A DNA stretch of 13,866 nucleotides. Source: Achromobacter sp. (GTDB lineage Bacteria; Pseudomonadota; Gammaproteobacteria; Burkholderiales; Burkholderiaceae_B). Under the pieces are notes generated by a model that was given only the letters and a program-made list of their open reading frames with translations, did no database searches and was not told where the DNA came from. Where the stretch lies: contig DMTA01000039.1 in NCBI GenBank assembly GCA_003454835.1, forward strand, positions 1-13,866. Direction: 5' to 3'. Of the stretch, positions 1-7,500 are shown piece after piece. The position numbers and the translations under genes were made by a program. Every line of letters begins with the position of its first letter. Position 1 is the first letter of the stretch.

Positions 1-211
1 CGCTGCCGGCGAACCGCCGCTGGTCGCGGCCGACGGACGCGCCCTGTCGCGCGCGCTGCGCGTGGCCGGCAAGGTCGAGCCGGTGTTCGTGGAAGACGTG
101 GCGGAACTGCCGCAGACCATTGTGGATTTCGTGCGCGATGGCGACGTCGTCGTCGTGATGGGAGCGGGTTCGATCAGCAAGGTCCCGGCCCAGGTGGGAG
201 AGTTGGCATGA
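1..211 (+). CDS. murC: UDP-N-acetylmuramate--L-alanine ligase, C-terminal end (partial)
   Basis: This is the last 69 codons of MurC, the cytoplasmic ATP-dependent ligase that adds L-alanine to UDP-MurNAc, the first amino acid of the peptidoglycan stem peptide. The reading frame enters from outside the window (first full codon at position 2) and stops at TGA 209-211. The visible part belongs to the C-terminal Mur ligase domain: the segments [20 protein letters not shown] and [16 protein letters not shown] resemble the end of MurC, where a GDxxxxxGAGxI pattern is typical. The ATP and UDP-MurNAc sites lie upstream and cannot be seen. The stop overlaps the ddlB start as ATGA (208-211), which suggests translational coupling within the dcw operon. 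The identification rests on this short tail plus the following ddlB and ftsQ, so it is strong but not independent of context. Confidence 0.9.
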   Translation, partial: AAGEPPLVAADGRALSRALRVAGKVEPVFVEDVAELPQTIVDFVRDGDVVVVMGAGSISKVPAQVGELA

Positions 212-1158
212 GCAAGCAATTCGGCAAGGTGGGTGTGTTGTACGGCGGCCGGTCCGCCGAACGTGAGGTCTCGCTGATGTCCGGCAAGGGAGTGCACGAG
301 GCGCTGACCAGCGCCGGCGTGGACGCGCATCTGTTCGACACCGGCGAGCGCAGTCTTGCCGAGCTGGCCGATCAAGGCTTTGATCGCGTGTTCATTGCGC
401 TGCACGGCCGTTACGGCGAAGACGGCACCCTGCAGGGCGCGTTGGAGCTGCTGGGCATCCCTTACACCGGCAGCGGCCCGATGGCCTCGGCACTGGCCAT
501 GGACAAGACCATGACCAAGCGCATCTGGCTGCAGCACGGTCTGCCCACGCCCGACTTCGAAGTGCTCGATACCGACACCGACCTGCGCCTGGTTCCGGAC
601 CGCCTGCAGTTGCCGCTGATCATCAAGCCGCCGCACGAGGGCTCGACCGTGGGCATTTCCAAGGTCGTCGGGTACTCGGACATGAAGGAAGCCTACGCCG
701 CGGCCGCTCAGTACGACAGCGAGGTCCTGGCCGAGCAGTTCATCACGGGGCGCGAGCTGACCGTGGCCGTCCTGGGCTCGGGCAAGGCAGCGCGCGCGCT
801 GCCCGTGATCGAGATCGCGGCGCCCGGCGGCAACTACGACTACGAACACAAATATTTTTCCGACGACACGCAGTACTTTTGCCCGGCCGCCTTACCCGCG
901 GACGTCGCTGAAGAAGTCGCGCGGATTGCCGTAAAGGCCTATCAGACGCTGGGCTGCGAAGGTTGGGGGCGCGCGGATTTCATCCTCGATGCCGACAACC
1001 GGCCCTGGCTGCTCGAAATGAATACTTCGCCCGGCATGACCGGCCACTCCCTGGTGCCCATGGCCGCGAAGGCCGTGGGAATCAGCTATGCAGAATTGTG
1101 CGTGGCCATCCTGTCCGAGGCCTCGTGCAAGGTGCACGGCCACGCTCGCAACGCTTGA
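208..1158 (+). CDS. ddlB: D-alanine--D-alanine ligase
   Basis: The 316-residue product is an ATP-grasp ligase that joins two D-alanines to make the D-Ala-D-Ala end of peptidoglycan precursors, in the cytoplasm. The N-terminal [14 protein letters not shown] motif (residues 13-26) carries the conserved Glu18. HEGSTVGI (143-150) has the conserved Ser146, and Tyr210 and Tyr212 lie in NYDYEHKY, where the family's active-site Tyr is expected. GRADFILD and [14 protein letters not shown] supply the likely Mg ligands Asp257, Glu270 and Asn272, the same numbers as I recall for E. coli DdlB. Length is normal. The ATG overlaps the murC stop by four bases, and the upstream GGTGGGAGAG inside murC can serve as ribosome binding site. 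The position between murC and ftsQ is the usual one for ddlB in the dcw cluster. No sign of damage; a D-Ala-D-Lac-type ligase is unlikely given the context. Confidence 0.97.
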   Translation: MSKQFGKVGVLYGGRSAEREVSLMSGKGVHEALTSAGVDAHLFDTGERSLAELADQGFDRVFIALHGRYGEDGTLQGALELLGIPYTGSGPMASALAMDKTMTKRIWLQHGLPTPDFEVLDTDTDLRLVPDRLQLPLIIKPPHEGSTVGISKVVGYSDMKEAYAAAAQYDSEVLAEQFITGRELTVAVLGSGKAARALPVIEIAAPGGNYDYEHKYFSDDTQYFCPAALPADVAEEVARIAVKAYQTLGCEGWGRADFILDADNRPWLLEMNTSPGMTGHSLVPMAAKAVGISYAELCVAILSEASCKVHGHARNA

Positions 1159-1170
1159 CCTGGATACTCC

Positions 1171-1995
1171 GTGTGGAACGACGCTCGTACTACCAACCTG
1201 ATCGCCAACACGCTCGCCGTGCTGGCGGTTGCCGCCTTGCTCATCGCGGGCGTGGTGTGGGTAGCGCAGCGTCCGTATTTCACGCTGTCGGCGATCGAGC
1301 TGGAATCGATGCCGGACACCGAGCTTCACTACGTGTCGACGGGTGCCGTGCGTTCAGCGATCGCGGGCCGCGTGAAGGGCAACTTCTTCACGGTGGACCT
1401 GGACGACGCGCGCGAGATCTTCGAATCGGTGCCGTGGGTACGGCATGCCACCGTGCGGCGGATCTGGCCGAACGTGCTGCGCGTGCGCATCGAAGAGCAG
1501 CAGCCCCTGGCGCTGTGGAACGAGAACCAGATGATCAACACCTGGGGCGAGGCGTTCACGGCCAACACGGGCGAGGTGGACGACGACACGGTGCTGCCGC
1601 AGTTCTCCGGGCCCGACGGCACGGAAGCGCTGGTCGTGCAGCGCTACGCCGAGCTGGCGCGCTGGTTCGCGCCGCTGGACATGCATGTGGAACAGTTGGA
1701 ACTGAGCCCGCGCTACGCCTGGCGCGTCGTGCTTTCCAACGGCATGCTGCTGGACCTGGGCCGAGATCCGGGCGCCGATGCGCCGGACCCGCATGGCCTG
1801 CCCGGCGCCTTGCCGTTCGCGGCTCGTATTCAACGCTTTGTGCAGGCGTGGCCCACCGTGGCGGGGCGCCTGGAAGGGCGCACCATCACGCAGGCCGACC
1901 TGCGCTATCCGAATGGTTTCGCCCTGGCGCTGGCCCCGTTGCCCGCGTCGGAAACCAAATCCAAATCCACACCGAAACCTCCCAAGAAACGCTAA
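1171..1995 (+). CDS. ftsQ: Cell division protein FtsQ
   Basis: The product (274 residues) is the bitopic inner-membrane division protein that bridges early and late divisome components through FtsB and FtsL. It has a short cytoplasmic N-terminus, one membrane segment at about residues 11-33 (LIANTLAVLAVAALLIAGVV), then a periplasmic POTRA domain (about 37-109, starting YFTLSAIELES and ending LRVRIEEQQP) and a beta domain containing the family-typical ALWNENQMINTWGEAF (about 114-129). It ends in a lysine/proline tail. I chose the GTG at 1171 because it starts just before the membrane segment and sits 12 bases after ddlB; no upstream in-frame ATG fits and the Shine-Dalgarno is poor, so translation may be coupled to ddlB. 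The next gene, ftsA, begins four bases after the stop. Sequence divergence is normal for FtsQ; membrane topology, domain order and gene position carry the call. Confidence 0.95.
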   Translation: MWNDARTTNLIANTLAVLAVAALLIAGVVWVAQRPYFTLSAIELESMPDTELHYVSTGAVRSAIAGRVKGNFFTVDLDDAREIFESVPWVRHATVRRIWPNVLRVRIEEQQPLALWNENQMINTWGEAFTANTGEVDDDTVLPQFSGPDGTEALVVQRYAELARWFAPLDMHVEQLELSPRYAWRVVLSNGMLLDLGRDPGADAPDPHGLPGALPFAARIQRFVQAWPTVAGRLEGRTITQADLRYPNGFALALAPLPASETKSKSTPKPPKKR

Positions 1996-1999
1996 CGCC

Positions 2000-3226
2000 A
2001 TGACCCGTGACATCAAGGACCTTATCGTCGCCCTCGATATCGGCACCAGCAAGGTGGTGGCTGTGGTGGCTGAAATCCTGCCTGAAGGCCGCTTCGAGGT
2101 GCTAGGCCTGGGCCAGCACGAATCGCGCGGCATGCGCAAGGGCGTGGTCGTCAACATCGAGACCACTGTAAATTCCATTCAGCGCGCGCTTGAAGAAGCC
2201 GAGCTGATGGCAGATTGCAAGATTCGAGACGTCTACACCGGCATCGCCGGCAGCCATATCCGCAGCTTCAATTCCAGCGGCATGGTCGCCGTGAAGGACA
2301 AGGAAGTCACCGCTACCGACGTCGCCCGCGTCATCGAGACCGCCAAGGCCGTGAACATCCCGACCGACCAGCAGGTGCTGCACGTGCTGACGCAGGAGTT
2401 CATCGTCGACGGTCAGGAAGACATCCGCGAACCCATCGGGATGAGCGGCCTGCGCCTGGAAGTGCGCGTGCACATCGTGACGGGCGCGGTCAGCGCCGCG
2501 CAGAACATCGTCAAATGCGTGCGCCGCTGCGGCCTGGAAGTGCAAGACCTGATTCTGCAGCCGCTCGCCTCCAGCCTGGCCGTGCTGACGGCCGACGAAA
2601 AGGAACTGGGCGTCGTGCTCGTCGACATTGGCGGGGGCACGACCGACGTTGCCATCTTCACCGGCGGCGCAATCCGCCACACCGCCGTGCTGCCCATCGC
2701 CGGCGACCAGATCACCAACGATATCGCGGCCATGTTGCGCACGCCCACGCCCGATGCCGAAGAAATCAAGCTGCGCTACGGCGTCGCCAAGCAGGTGCTG
2801 GCCAGCCCGGACGAGTCCGTGGAAGTGCCGGGCCTGGGCGACCGAGGCCCCCGCCAGGTCAAGCGCCAGGCGCTGGGCGCGGTGATCGAGCCGCGCGTGG
2901 AAGAACTGTTCACGCTGGTGCAACAGGTGGTGCGCGATTCCGGCTACGAGGACCTGCTGGCTTCTGGCGTGGTCCTGACGGGCGGATCCGCGCAACTGCC
3001 CGGCATGATCGAACTGGCCGAGGACGTGTTCCTCAAGCCGGTTCGCGTGGCGGTGCCCGAGTATGAAGGCAGCCTTGCCGACGTGATGCGCAACCCGCGC
3101 TTCTCGACGGTGATGGGGCTGTTGCAGGAAGCGCGCATGCAGCGTGTGCGTGGCCGCAAGGTGGCCGCGCAGACGGGCAATTTCAAGAGCCTGCTTGCGC
3201 GCATGAAGGAGTGGTTCATGAATTAA
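2000..3226 (+). CDS. ftsA: Cell division protein FtsA
   Basis: The 408-residue product is the actin-like ATPase that tethers FtsZ filaments to the inner membrane and recruits later divisome proteins. The actin-fold signatures are present: phosphate-1 loop ALDIGTSKVV (11-20), the 1C subdomain between about residues 84 and 160, phosphate-2 loop VDIGGGTTDVAIF (208-220) and adenosine motif VVLTGGSAQLPG (324-335). The last 15 residues, including SLLARMKEWFMN, look like the amphipathic membrane-targeting helix that characterises FtsA. The frame is open upstream to 1778, but the extension would read through ftsQ in another frame and lacks homology, so the ATG at 2000, four bases after the ftsQ stop, is the start. 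There is only a weak purine stretch (AAGAAACG) before it, consistent with coupling to ftsQ. Immediate downstream partner is ftsZ. Confidence 0.97.
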   Translation: MTRDIKDLIVALDIGTSKVVAVVAEILPEGRFEVLGLGQHESRGMRKGVVVNIETTVNSIQRALEEAELMADCKIRDVYTGIAGSHIRSFNSSGMVAVKDKEVTATDVARVIETAKAVNIPTDQQVLHVLTQEFIVDGQEDIREPIGMSGLRLEVRVHIVTGAVSAAQNIVKCVRRCGLEVQDLILQPLASSLAVLTADEKELGVVLVDIGGGTTDVAIFTGGAIRHTAVLPIAGDQITNDIAAMLRTPTPDAEEIKLRYGVAKQVLASPDESVEVPGLGDRGPRQVKRQALGAVIEPRVEELFTLVQQVVRDSGYEDLLASGVVLTGGSAQLPGMIELAEDVFLKPVRVAVPEYEGSLADVMRNPRFSTVMGLLQEARMQRVRGRKVAAQTGNFKSLLARMKEWFMN

Positions 3227-3339
3227 AGGGTGCAGGTTGGGGCCTGCTCCTTGGTGCGAACCGCGGCTGTCTAGCGGGGAGCGCCAGAAAGAGGAGGCGT
3301 CTCAAACCCGTGGCGGGCCTATGTAGCCGGCGTCGGCTT

Positions 3340-3405
3340 TGAGGCGATTCACAAATAGGTTGTTGGGGAATTTTTGTGATTTGCAAAATCGGACTTGTGA
3401 GGGAG
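3340..3405 (+). promoter_or_regulatory. ftsZ leader with inverted repeat and ribosome binding site
   Basis: The 184 bases between ftsA and ftsZ become clearly AT-richer at about 3345-3395, unlike the surrounding coding DNA. This part contains an inverted repeat TCACAAA (3349-3355) and TTTGTGA (3373-3379) separated by 17 bases, a perfect 8-base palindrome TTTGCAAA (3380-3387) and the Shine-Dalgarno GAGGGAG (3399-3405). A dedicated ftsZ promoter here is plausible because FtsZ is needed in excess over FtsA, but I could not assign convincing -35 and -10 boxes; CAAAAT (3384-3389) is the best weak -10. Upstream, 3227-3339 holds only short weak hairpins such as AGCCG/CGGCT (3325-3338). Confidence 0.4.
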
Positions 3406-3410
3406 TCATC

Positions 3411-4595
3411 ATGATGAACTTTGAGATGCTTGAGAACAACACCAAAGGGACCGTAATCAAGGTCGTTGGTGTGGGTGGTGCGGGCGGCAATGCCGTGGCG
3501 CACATGATTCGCAGCGGTGTGCACGGCGTGGATTTCATCTGCGCCAATACTGATGCGCAAGCGCTGGCGGCTACCAATGCGCCCGTGCAGATCCGCCTGG
3601 GCCGCACCGGCCTGGGCGCGGGCGCCAAGCCCGAGCAGGGACGCGCGTCGGCCGAAACCGCGCGTGAGGAAATCCGTGCCGCGCTGAACGGCGCGCACAT
3701 GGTCTTCATCACCGCGGGCATGGGCGGCGGCACCGGTACCGGTGCGGGTCCGGTCGTGGCCGAAGTGGCGAAGGAACTGGGCATCCTGACCGTGGGCGTG
3801 GTCACCAAGCCTTTTACCTTTGAAGGCAACAAACGCCTGAAGATGGCCGAAGACGGTATTTCGGAACTGGCCAAGCACGTGCATTCGCTCATCGTGGTGC
3901 TCAACGAGAACCTCTATGAACTGATGGACGAGGACGCGACGCAGGAAGACTGCTTCCGTTCGGCCGACGACATCCTGCACAACGCGTGCGCGGGTATCGC
4001 CGAAATCATCAACGTCGAAGGCAACGTCAACGTCGACTTCGAAGACGTGAAGACGATCATGGGTGAGCAGGGCCAGGCCATGATGGGCACGGCGTCGGCA
4101 TCGGGCGCGGATCGCGCACGCGTTGCCGCCGAGCACGCCATTGCTTGCCCGCTGCTGGAAGGCGTGGATCTGAACGGCGCGCGTGGCGTGCTGGTCAACA
4201 TCACCGCCAGCCGCTCGCTGAAGATGCGCGAAACGCGCGAAATCATGGAAACGATCCGCAGCTACGCTTCGGACGACGCGACCGTGATCTTCGGCACCGC
4301 CTACGACGAATCCATGGGTGAAAACCTGCGCGTGACGGTGGTTGCAACCGGCCTTGGCCGTGCGCAAGCCCGTCCGCAACTGGTGCAGACCACCGCTGAA
4401 GTGCTGCGCACCGGCACCGACAACATGCCCATGGGCACGATGCCGGCCGGTCAAGGCGGTGACTACCGCAATCTGGACATGCCGTCTGTCATGCGCAATC
4501 CGCGCAGCCAGGCGTCGGCCCAGGTGCGCGCGCTGGAAAGCTCGGGAATGGATCATTTCGACATCCCCGCCTTTCTGCGCAAGCAAGCGGACTGA
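3411..4595 (+). CDS. ftsZ: Cell division protein FtsZ
   Basis: FtsZ is the tubulin-like GTPase that polymerises into the Z ring at mid-cell. From the ATG at 3411 the product has 394 residues. The nucleotide-binding VVGVGGAGGNAV (18-29) and tubulin signature GMGGGTGTGAGP (103-114) are intact, the synergy (T7) loop NVDFED (207-212) has its catalytic aspartates, and the C-terminal peptide DHFDIPAFLR (381-390), which binds FtsA and other tethers, is nearly identical to the enterobacterial form. A variable linker (about 320-380) precedes it. Two ATGs are adjacent (3411 and 3414); GAGGGAG at 3399-3405 is 5 and 8 bases from them, so either can start, giving 394 or 393 residues. The frame extends upstream to a TTG at 3339, but that part is leader DNA without a ribosome site and was excluded. 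Two hairpins follow the stop. Confidence 0.98.
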   Translation: MMNFEMLENNTKGTVIKVVGVGGAGGNAVAHMIRSGVHGVDFICANTDAQALAATNAPVQIRLGRTGLGAGAKPEQGRASAETAREEIRAALNGAHMVFITAGMGGGTGTGAGPVVAEVAKELGILTVGVVTKPFTFEGNKRLKMAEDGISELAKHVHSLIVVLNENLYELMDEDATQEDCFRSADDILHNACAGIAEIINVEGNVNVDFEDVKTIMGEQGQAMMGTASASGADRARVAAEHAIACPLLEGVDLNGARGVLVNITASRSLKMRETREIMETIRSYASDDATVIFGTAYDESMGENLRVTVVATGLGRAQARPQLVQTTAEVLRTGTDNMPMGTMPAGQGGDYRNLDMPSVMRNPRSQASAQVRALESSGMDHFDIPAFLRKQAD

Positions 4596-4598
4596 ACC

Positions 4599-4619
4599 TA
4601 GAGCCGGTCAACGGCTCTA
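4599..4619 (+). repeat. Hairpin just after the ftsZ stop
   Basis: TAGAGCCG (4599-4606) and CGGCTCTA (4612-4619) form a perfect 8-base-pair stem with a five-base loop, beginning three bases after the ftsZ stop codon. No T run follows, so it is not a classical terminator. It may protect the 3' end of the ftsZ message or be part of a termination region with the next hairpin. Its 5' arm is also complementary to an arm of that hairpin. Confidence 0.6.
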
Positions 4620-4634
4620 ACTGCACTCCCTCAT

Positions 4635-4668
4635 CTCCGGCTCGCCTGTCCCCACGGGCGAGCCGGAG
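4635..4668 (+). terminator. Strong hairpin between ftsZ and lpxC, possible terminator or attenuator
   Basis: CTCCGGCTCGCC (4635-4646) pairs perfectly with GGCGAGCCGGAG (4657-4668); TGT and ACG extend it inward (with one G-T wobble) to a 15-base-pair stem with a CCCC loop. It lies 40 bases after the ftsZ stop and about 170 before lpxC. There is no T tract after it (GCAGAGCGGTCC follows), so a Rho-independent terminator in the strict sense is doubtful; it could instead be an RNA-processing or stability element that separates ftsZ from lpxC expression. Confidence 0.4.
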
Positions 4669-4763
4669 GCAGAGCGGTCCGTGTTTCCCTTGCACGTTAA
4701 ATAAGGGACGGAGGTTTCGGTCGGTCTGAGCGCCAGTTTGAATGGCGGCCTGGATCGGACAGC

Positions 4764-4836
4764 GTTACAATACTTCGGTTACGCCGGCAATCCGTACTTA
4801 TCTTGCCGGCTTCCGGGTTCAAAATTCCAAAGTCTC
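4764..4836 (+). promoter_or_regulatory. lpxC leader: weak -10-like box and hairpin
   Basis: The region before lpxC is AT-richer than its surroundings. TTACAAT (4765-4771) resembles a -10 element, but no good -35 lies 16-18 bases upstream (TGGCGG at 4743-4748), so the promoter is tentative. A perfect 8-base-pair stem GCCGGCAA (4783-4790) / TTGCCGGC (4803-4810) with a 12-base loop would sit at the start of such a transcript, 26 bases before the lpxC ATG. The bases directly before the ATG (AAAATTCCAAAGTCTC) contain no recognisable Shine-Dalgarno. Confidence 0.3.
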
Positions 4837-5760
4837 ATGTTCCGACAGCGCAGCATCCAGAATCTCGTCCGCACGACAGGCGTCGGCGTCCACTCAGGAC
4901 GGCGGGTGGAGCTCACCCTGCGTCCGGCACAGCCCAATACCGGCATCGTCTTTCACCGTGTAGATTTGCCGCAGGTCGTTGACCTGCCCGCGCAAGCCAC
5001 GGGCGTGGGCGATACCCGCATGGCGTCCGTGCTGCAGCAGGGCAATGTTCGCGTGTCCACGGTGGAACATCTCATGTCGGCGTTGGCCGGCCTGGGTATC
5101 GACAACCTGCACGTCGACCTCACTGCCGAAGAAGTCCCCATCATGGACGGCAGCGCGGCGACGTTTGTTTATCTGTTGCGCTCGGCGGGCATCGTCGAGC
5201 AGAACGCGCCCAAGCAATTCATCCGTGTCCTGAAGCCGGTCGAAGTGCGTGAAGGCGAAGGCCGCAACGAGAAATGGGCCCGTCTCGAACCCCACGAAGG
5301 GTACGCGCTGGCTTTCTCAATCGACTTCCGCCACCCCGCCATCGACTCCACGGCGAATTTCGCAGAAATCGATTTCGCCACGCATTCGTACGTGCGCGAA
5401 ATCGCGCGGGCACGCACCTTTGGTTTCGTGAATGAAGTCGAGGCCCTGCGGTCGATGGGCCTGGCCCGCGGAGGCAGCCTGGACAACGCCATCGTCATGG
5501 ACGAATACCGTGTGCTGAACAGCGACGGGCTGCGTTACGACGATGAGTTCGTCAAACACAAGATCCTGGACGCCATCGGCGACCTGTATCTGCTGGGCAA
5601 GCCGCTGGTGGCACGCTATGTGGCGTGCAAGTCGGGCCACGGCCTGAACAACCAGCTCGCCCGCGCGCTGCTCGAACAGCGCGACGCCTGGGAAATCGTC
5701 ACGTACGAATCGCAGGCTGAAGCGCCCCAGGCGTTTCGCCATGAATGGAAGCTGGCCTGA
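4837..5760 (+). CDS. lpxC: UDP-3-O-acyl-N-acetylglucosamine deacetylase
   Basis: LpxC is the cytoplasmic zinc deacetylase that removes acetate from UDP-3-O-acyl-GlcNAc, the committed step of lipid A synthesis. The 307-residue product begins [10 protein letters not shown] and has the two duplicated LpxC folds. Zinc ligands are His78 (in [15 protein letters not shown]), His241 and Asp245 (in [15 protein letters not shown]); the catalytic pair is Glu77 and His268 (in [10 protein letters not shown]). The [16 protein letters not shown] start region (13-28) is also typical. The frame is open to an upstream ATG at 4738, but those 33 extra codons read through the leader hairpin and have no family counterpart, so the ATG at 4837 is chosen although it lacks a clear Shine-Dalgarno. 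lpxC (formerly envA) sits downstream of ftsZ as in many Proteobacteria. A terminator follows. Confidence 0.97.
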   Translation: MFRQRSIQNLVRTTGVGVHSGRRVELTLRPAQPNTGIVFHRVDLPQVVDLPAQATGVGDTRMASVLQQGNVRVSTVEHLMSALAGLGIDNLHVDLTAEEVPIMDGSAATFVYLLRSAGIVEQNAPKQFIRVLKPVEVREGEGRNEKWARLEPHEGYALAFSIDFRHPAIDSTANFAEIDFATHSYVREIARARTFGFVNEVEALRSMGLARGGSLDNAIVMDEYRVLNSDGLRYDDEFVKHKILDAIGDLYLLGKPLVARYVACKSGHGLNNQLARALLEQRDAWEIVTYESQAEAPQAFRHEWKLA

Positions 5761-5777
5761 CGCCAGGCTTCCGCCCG

Positions 5778-5823
5778 AACCCGCGCACGGGGCCTGACCC
5801 CGACCTTGCGCGGGTTTCTGTTT
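5778..5823 (+). terminator. Intrinsic terminator after lpxC
   Basis: AACCCGCGCA (5778-5787) pairs perfectly with TGCGCGGGTT (5807-5816). Inside it, CGGGG (5788-5792) and CCCCG (5798-5802) add an inner stem with a CCTGA loop, leaving ACCT bulged on the 3' side. The short interrupted T run TTTCTGTTT (5815-5823) follows. It lies 17 bases after the lpxC stop and ends the plus-strand dcw/lpxC transcription. The rest up to 5977 contains no gene or clear structure. Confidence 0.75.
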
Positions 5824-5977
5824 GGACTCCCGCTTGGGTTTCTACTTAGGGACGACGCTGGCCGTCATCCTCTCGCGCGATAGTCGCAATCCGGTAGCCA
5901 GCCATCCGGCCATCGGTCTGAAAAGTTGGTTTCGCGACGTTTCCAGCCCCCCGAGTTGCCGGACAAAGCCCGGTTGG

Positions 5978-6469
5978 TCAGCTACTCTTGTGATGCTTCA
6001 AGAGCTTGGCGACGGCGTCGGCCAACGGACCCGGCCGCAGATTGTCGTGCAGCGTTTCGAACGCACCCAGTGCCTTGTCGTTCAGGGGCTGCGCTTCTTT
6101 GGGAGGGCGCGGCTGCCGGGCGCCGGGCTTGGGTAACCCGGCTTGTACCTTGATGGCAATTTCGTTAAGGTTCCAGCCCTGGTCCGCCAGTGACCGCGCG
6201 ATGCGCGGCGCCAATTGACGCATCTTGGCCGCGTGCGCGGCGGTGGGCACCACCAGATGCAGACACAGGTTTTCCAGCTTGGCGACCTGGCACACAGCAC
6301 CCAGCGGGGCGGGCAACACCGCCGCCACCGCATACTGAATTTGCAGATGCTTGCGGGCGGTCGCCAACACACCGGCGCCCCGCATGTCATGACCCAGCCA
6401 TCCCAGGGCGGTATTTTCTACGCGCCGGCTGGTACTGGAACGTTGACGGTATGAAGCGGGTCTATTCAT
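5978..6469 (-). CDS. DciA-like protein (DUF721), probable helicase-loading factor
   Basis: The 163-residue product matches the DUF721/DciA family. DciA is known in many bacteria as an ancestral factor that loads or activates the replicative helicase DnaB where E. coli uses phage-derived DnaC. The core, from about residue 32 to 112 (LATARKHLQIQYAVAAVLPA, LENLCLHLVVPTAAHAAKMR, LNEIAIKVQAGLP), has the expected helix-strand-strand-helix character of the KH-like DUF721 domain; a proline-rich linker and an Ala/Leu/Lys C-terminal helix follow. It is the only minus-strand gene, lying between lpxC and the M23/secA pair, a placement I recall from other beta- and gammaproteobacteria. The ATG at 6469 has no good Shine-Dalgarno; a second ATG at 6385 (135 residues) would still keep the domain. 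The family call is firm; the helicase role comes from studied homologues only. Confidence 0.85.
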   Translation of the reverse strand: MNRPASYRQRSSTSRRVENTALGWLGHDMRGAGVLATARKHLQIQYAVAAVLPAPLGAVCQVAKLENLCLHLVVPTAAHAAKMRQLAPRIARSLADQGWNLNEIAIKVQAGLPKPGARQPRPPKEAQPLNDKALGAFETLHDNLRPGPLADAVAKLLKHHKSS

Positions 6470-6499
6470 GCCGGCTTTAAAAGAATTAGGAAGCAAACC

Positions 6500-7489
6500 T
6501 TGAAGATCGTGATTATGCACGCCCGCGACGGGCAGGACGGGCATTTCATCCTGGGCGGCGCGCGGCTGGCGTTGTTTCTGGGTGGCGCCTTGATTACCGC
6601 GGCCGTTTTTGGCGCAGCGCTTCAACGATACATCACTCCCATCCTTCCCGCCGTGCACACGATGGGATGGCCGCTGTCGGAGCAGCCGGGGCGCGACGCC
6701 GATTTCCTGCGTGAAAACATGAATTTGCTGGCCTCCAAGGTCGGCGCGCTGCAGGCCAAGCTGGTCAGCATCGACGGTCTGGGCCAGCGCGTGGCCAAGG
6801 TGGCGGGCGTGGCGTATACCGACCCCGAATTGGCCCAGCAACTGGCCGCAGCGCAGCCCGAGGCGCCGGCTCACCCCGAGGCCACGCAGGTCATGGACGA
6901 TCTCTTCACCGACCATCCGCCGCCCAGCGCGGCGTCGGCCGAGGCGCTGGGCCGGCAGCTCGACGAGATCCAGGCACGGCTGTCGCAGCAGACCGACAAC
7001 CTGAAGCTGTTGGACGCAGCCCTTACGAAGCGTTCGGCGGATCAGGCGCGCATGCCGACCGCCATGCCAATCACCGATTACCCCTATCTGTCGTCCTCGT
7101 ACGGCTGGCGCCGCAACCCGGTGACGGGCCGCTCGGCCATGCACGAAGGGCTGGATTTCGCGGCGCCCTCGGGCACGCCGATCCTGGCCGCGTCCGGCGG
7201 CGTGGTGCTCGAGGCCAAGTGGGCGCCGGGCTTCGGCAACATGGTCGAGATCGACCACGGCGACGGCCTGATCACCCGCTACGCGCATGCGTCCTCGTTG
7301 CTGGTCAAGCAGGGCGATCTGGTCGAACGCGGTCAGCAGGTCGCGCGTGTCGGCAGCTCGGGCCGATCTACCGGGCCACACCTGCATTTCGAGGTCCGCC
7401 TTGCCGGACAACCGCTGGATCCGCGCCTCTTCCTGGGGCCGCAGCCTCAGCACGCGCCGCCCGCCGTCGCGCAGGCTGCCGCGCCTTGA
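6500..7489 (+). CDS. Membrane-anchored M23 family peptidase
   Basis: The 329-residue product looks like a periplasmic peptidoglycan endopeptidase held in the inner membrane. A membrane segment lies at about residues 20-42, a region with coiled-coil tendency at about 66-100, a second helical stretch at about 147-180, and the LytM/M23 domain at about 197-312. Its zinc ligands are present (His215 and Asp219 in HEGLDFAAP, His296 in GPHLHFEV), as are the catalytic histidines His263 (RYAHAS) and His294, so it should be active rather than a degenerate activator of amidases. The start is taken as TTG 6500 because AGGAAG (6488-6493) stands six bases before it; the ATG at 6515 is the alternative. It lies between the DUF721 gene and secA, where E. 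coli has secM. The exact cleaved bond and partner are unknown. Confidence 0.9.
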   Translation: MKIVIMHARDGQDGHFILGGARLALFLGGALITAAVFGAALQRYITPILPAVHTMGWPLSEQPGRDADFLRENMNLLASKVGALQAKLVSIDGLGQRVAKVAGVAYTDPELAQQLAAAQPEAPAHPEATQVMDDLFTDHPPPSAASAEALGRQLDEIQARLSQQTDNLKLLDAALTKRSADQARMPTAMPITDYPYLSSSYGWRRNPVTGRSAMHEGLDFAAPSGTPILAASGGVVLEAKWAPGFGNMVEIDHGDGLITRYAHASSLLVKQGDLVERGQQVARVGSSGRSTGPHLHFEVRLAGQPLDPRLFLGPQPQHAPPAVAQAAAP

Positions 7490-7500
7490 ACCCTTCGCGG

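Noticed and set aside
3216..4586. A 456-codon minus-strand frame antisense to ftsZ, and similar ones opposite ftsA, ftsQ and the bug gene
   Set aside because: Low-complexity His/Arg/Ala-rich translations in the shadow of well-identified genes; no start context or family motif.
4738..4836. N-terminal extension of LpxC from an upstream ATG at 4738
   Set aside because: The added 33 residues run through the leader hairpin, have no family counterpart, and the ATG at 4837 gives the standard 307-residue protein.
5822..6136. A 104-codon plus-strand frame overlapping the lpxC downstream region and the dciA-like gene
   Set aside because: TTG start without ribosome site, no recognisable motif, and it covers the conserved DUF721 coding sequence on the other strand.
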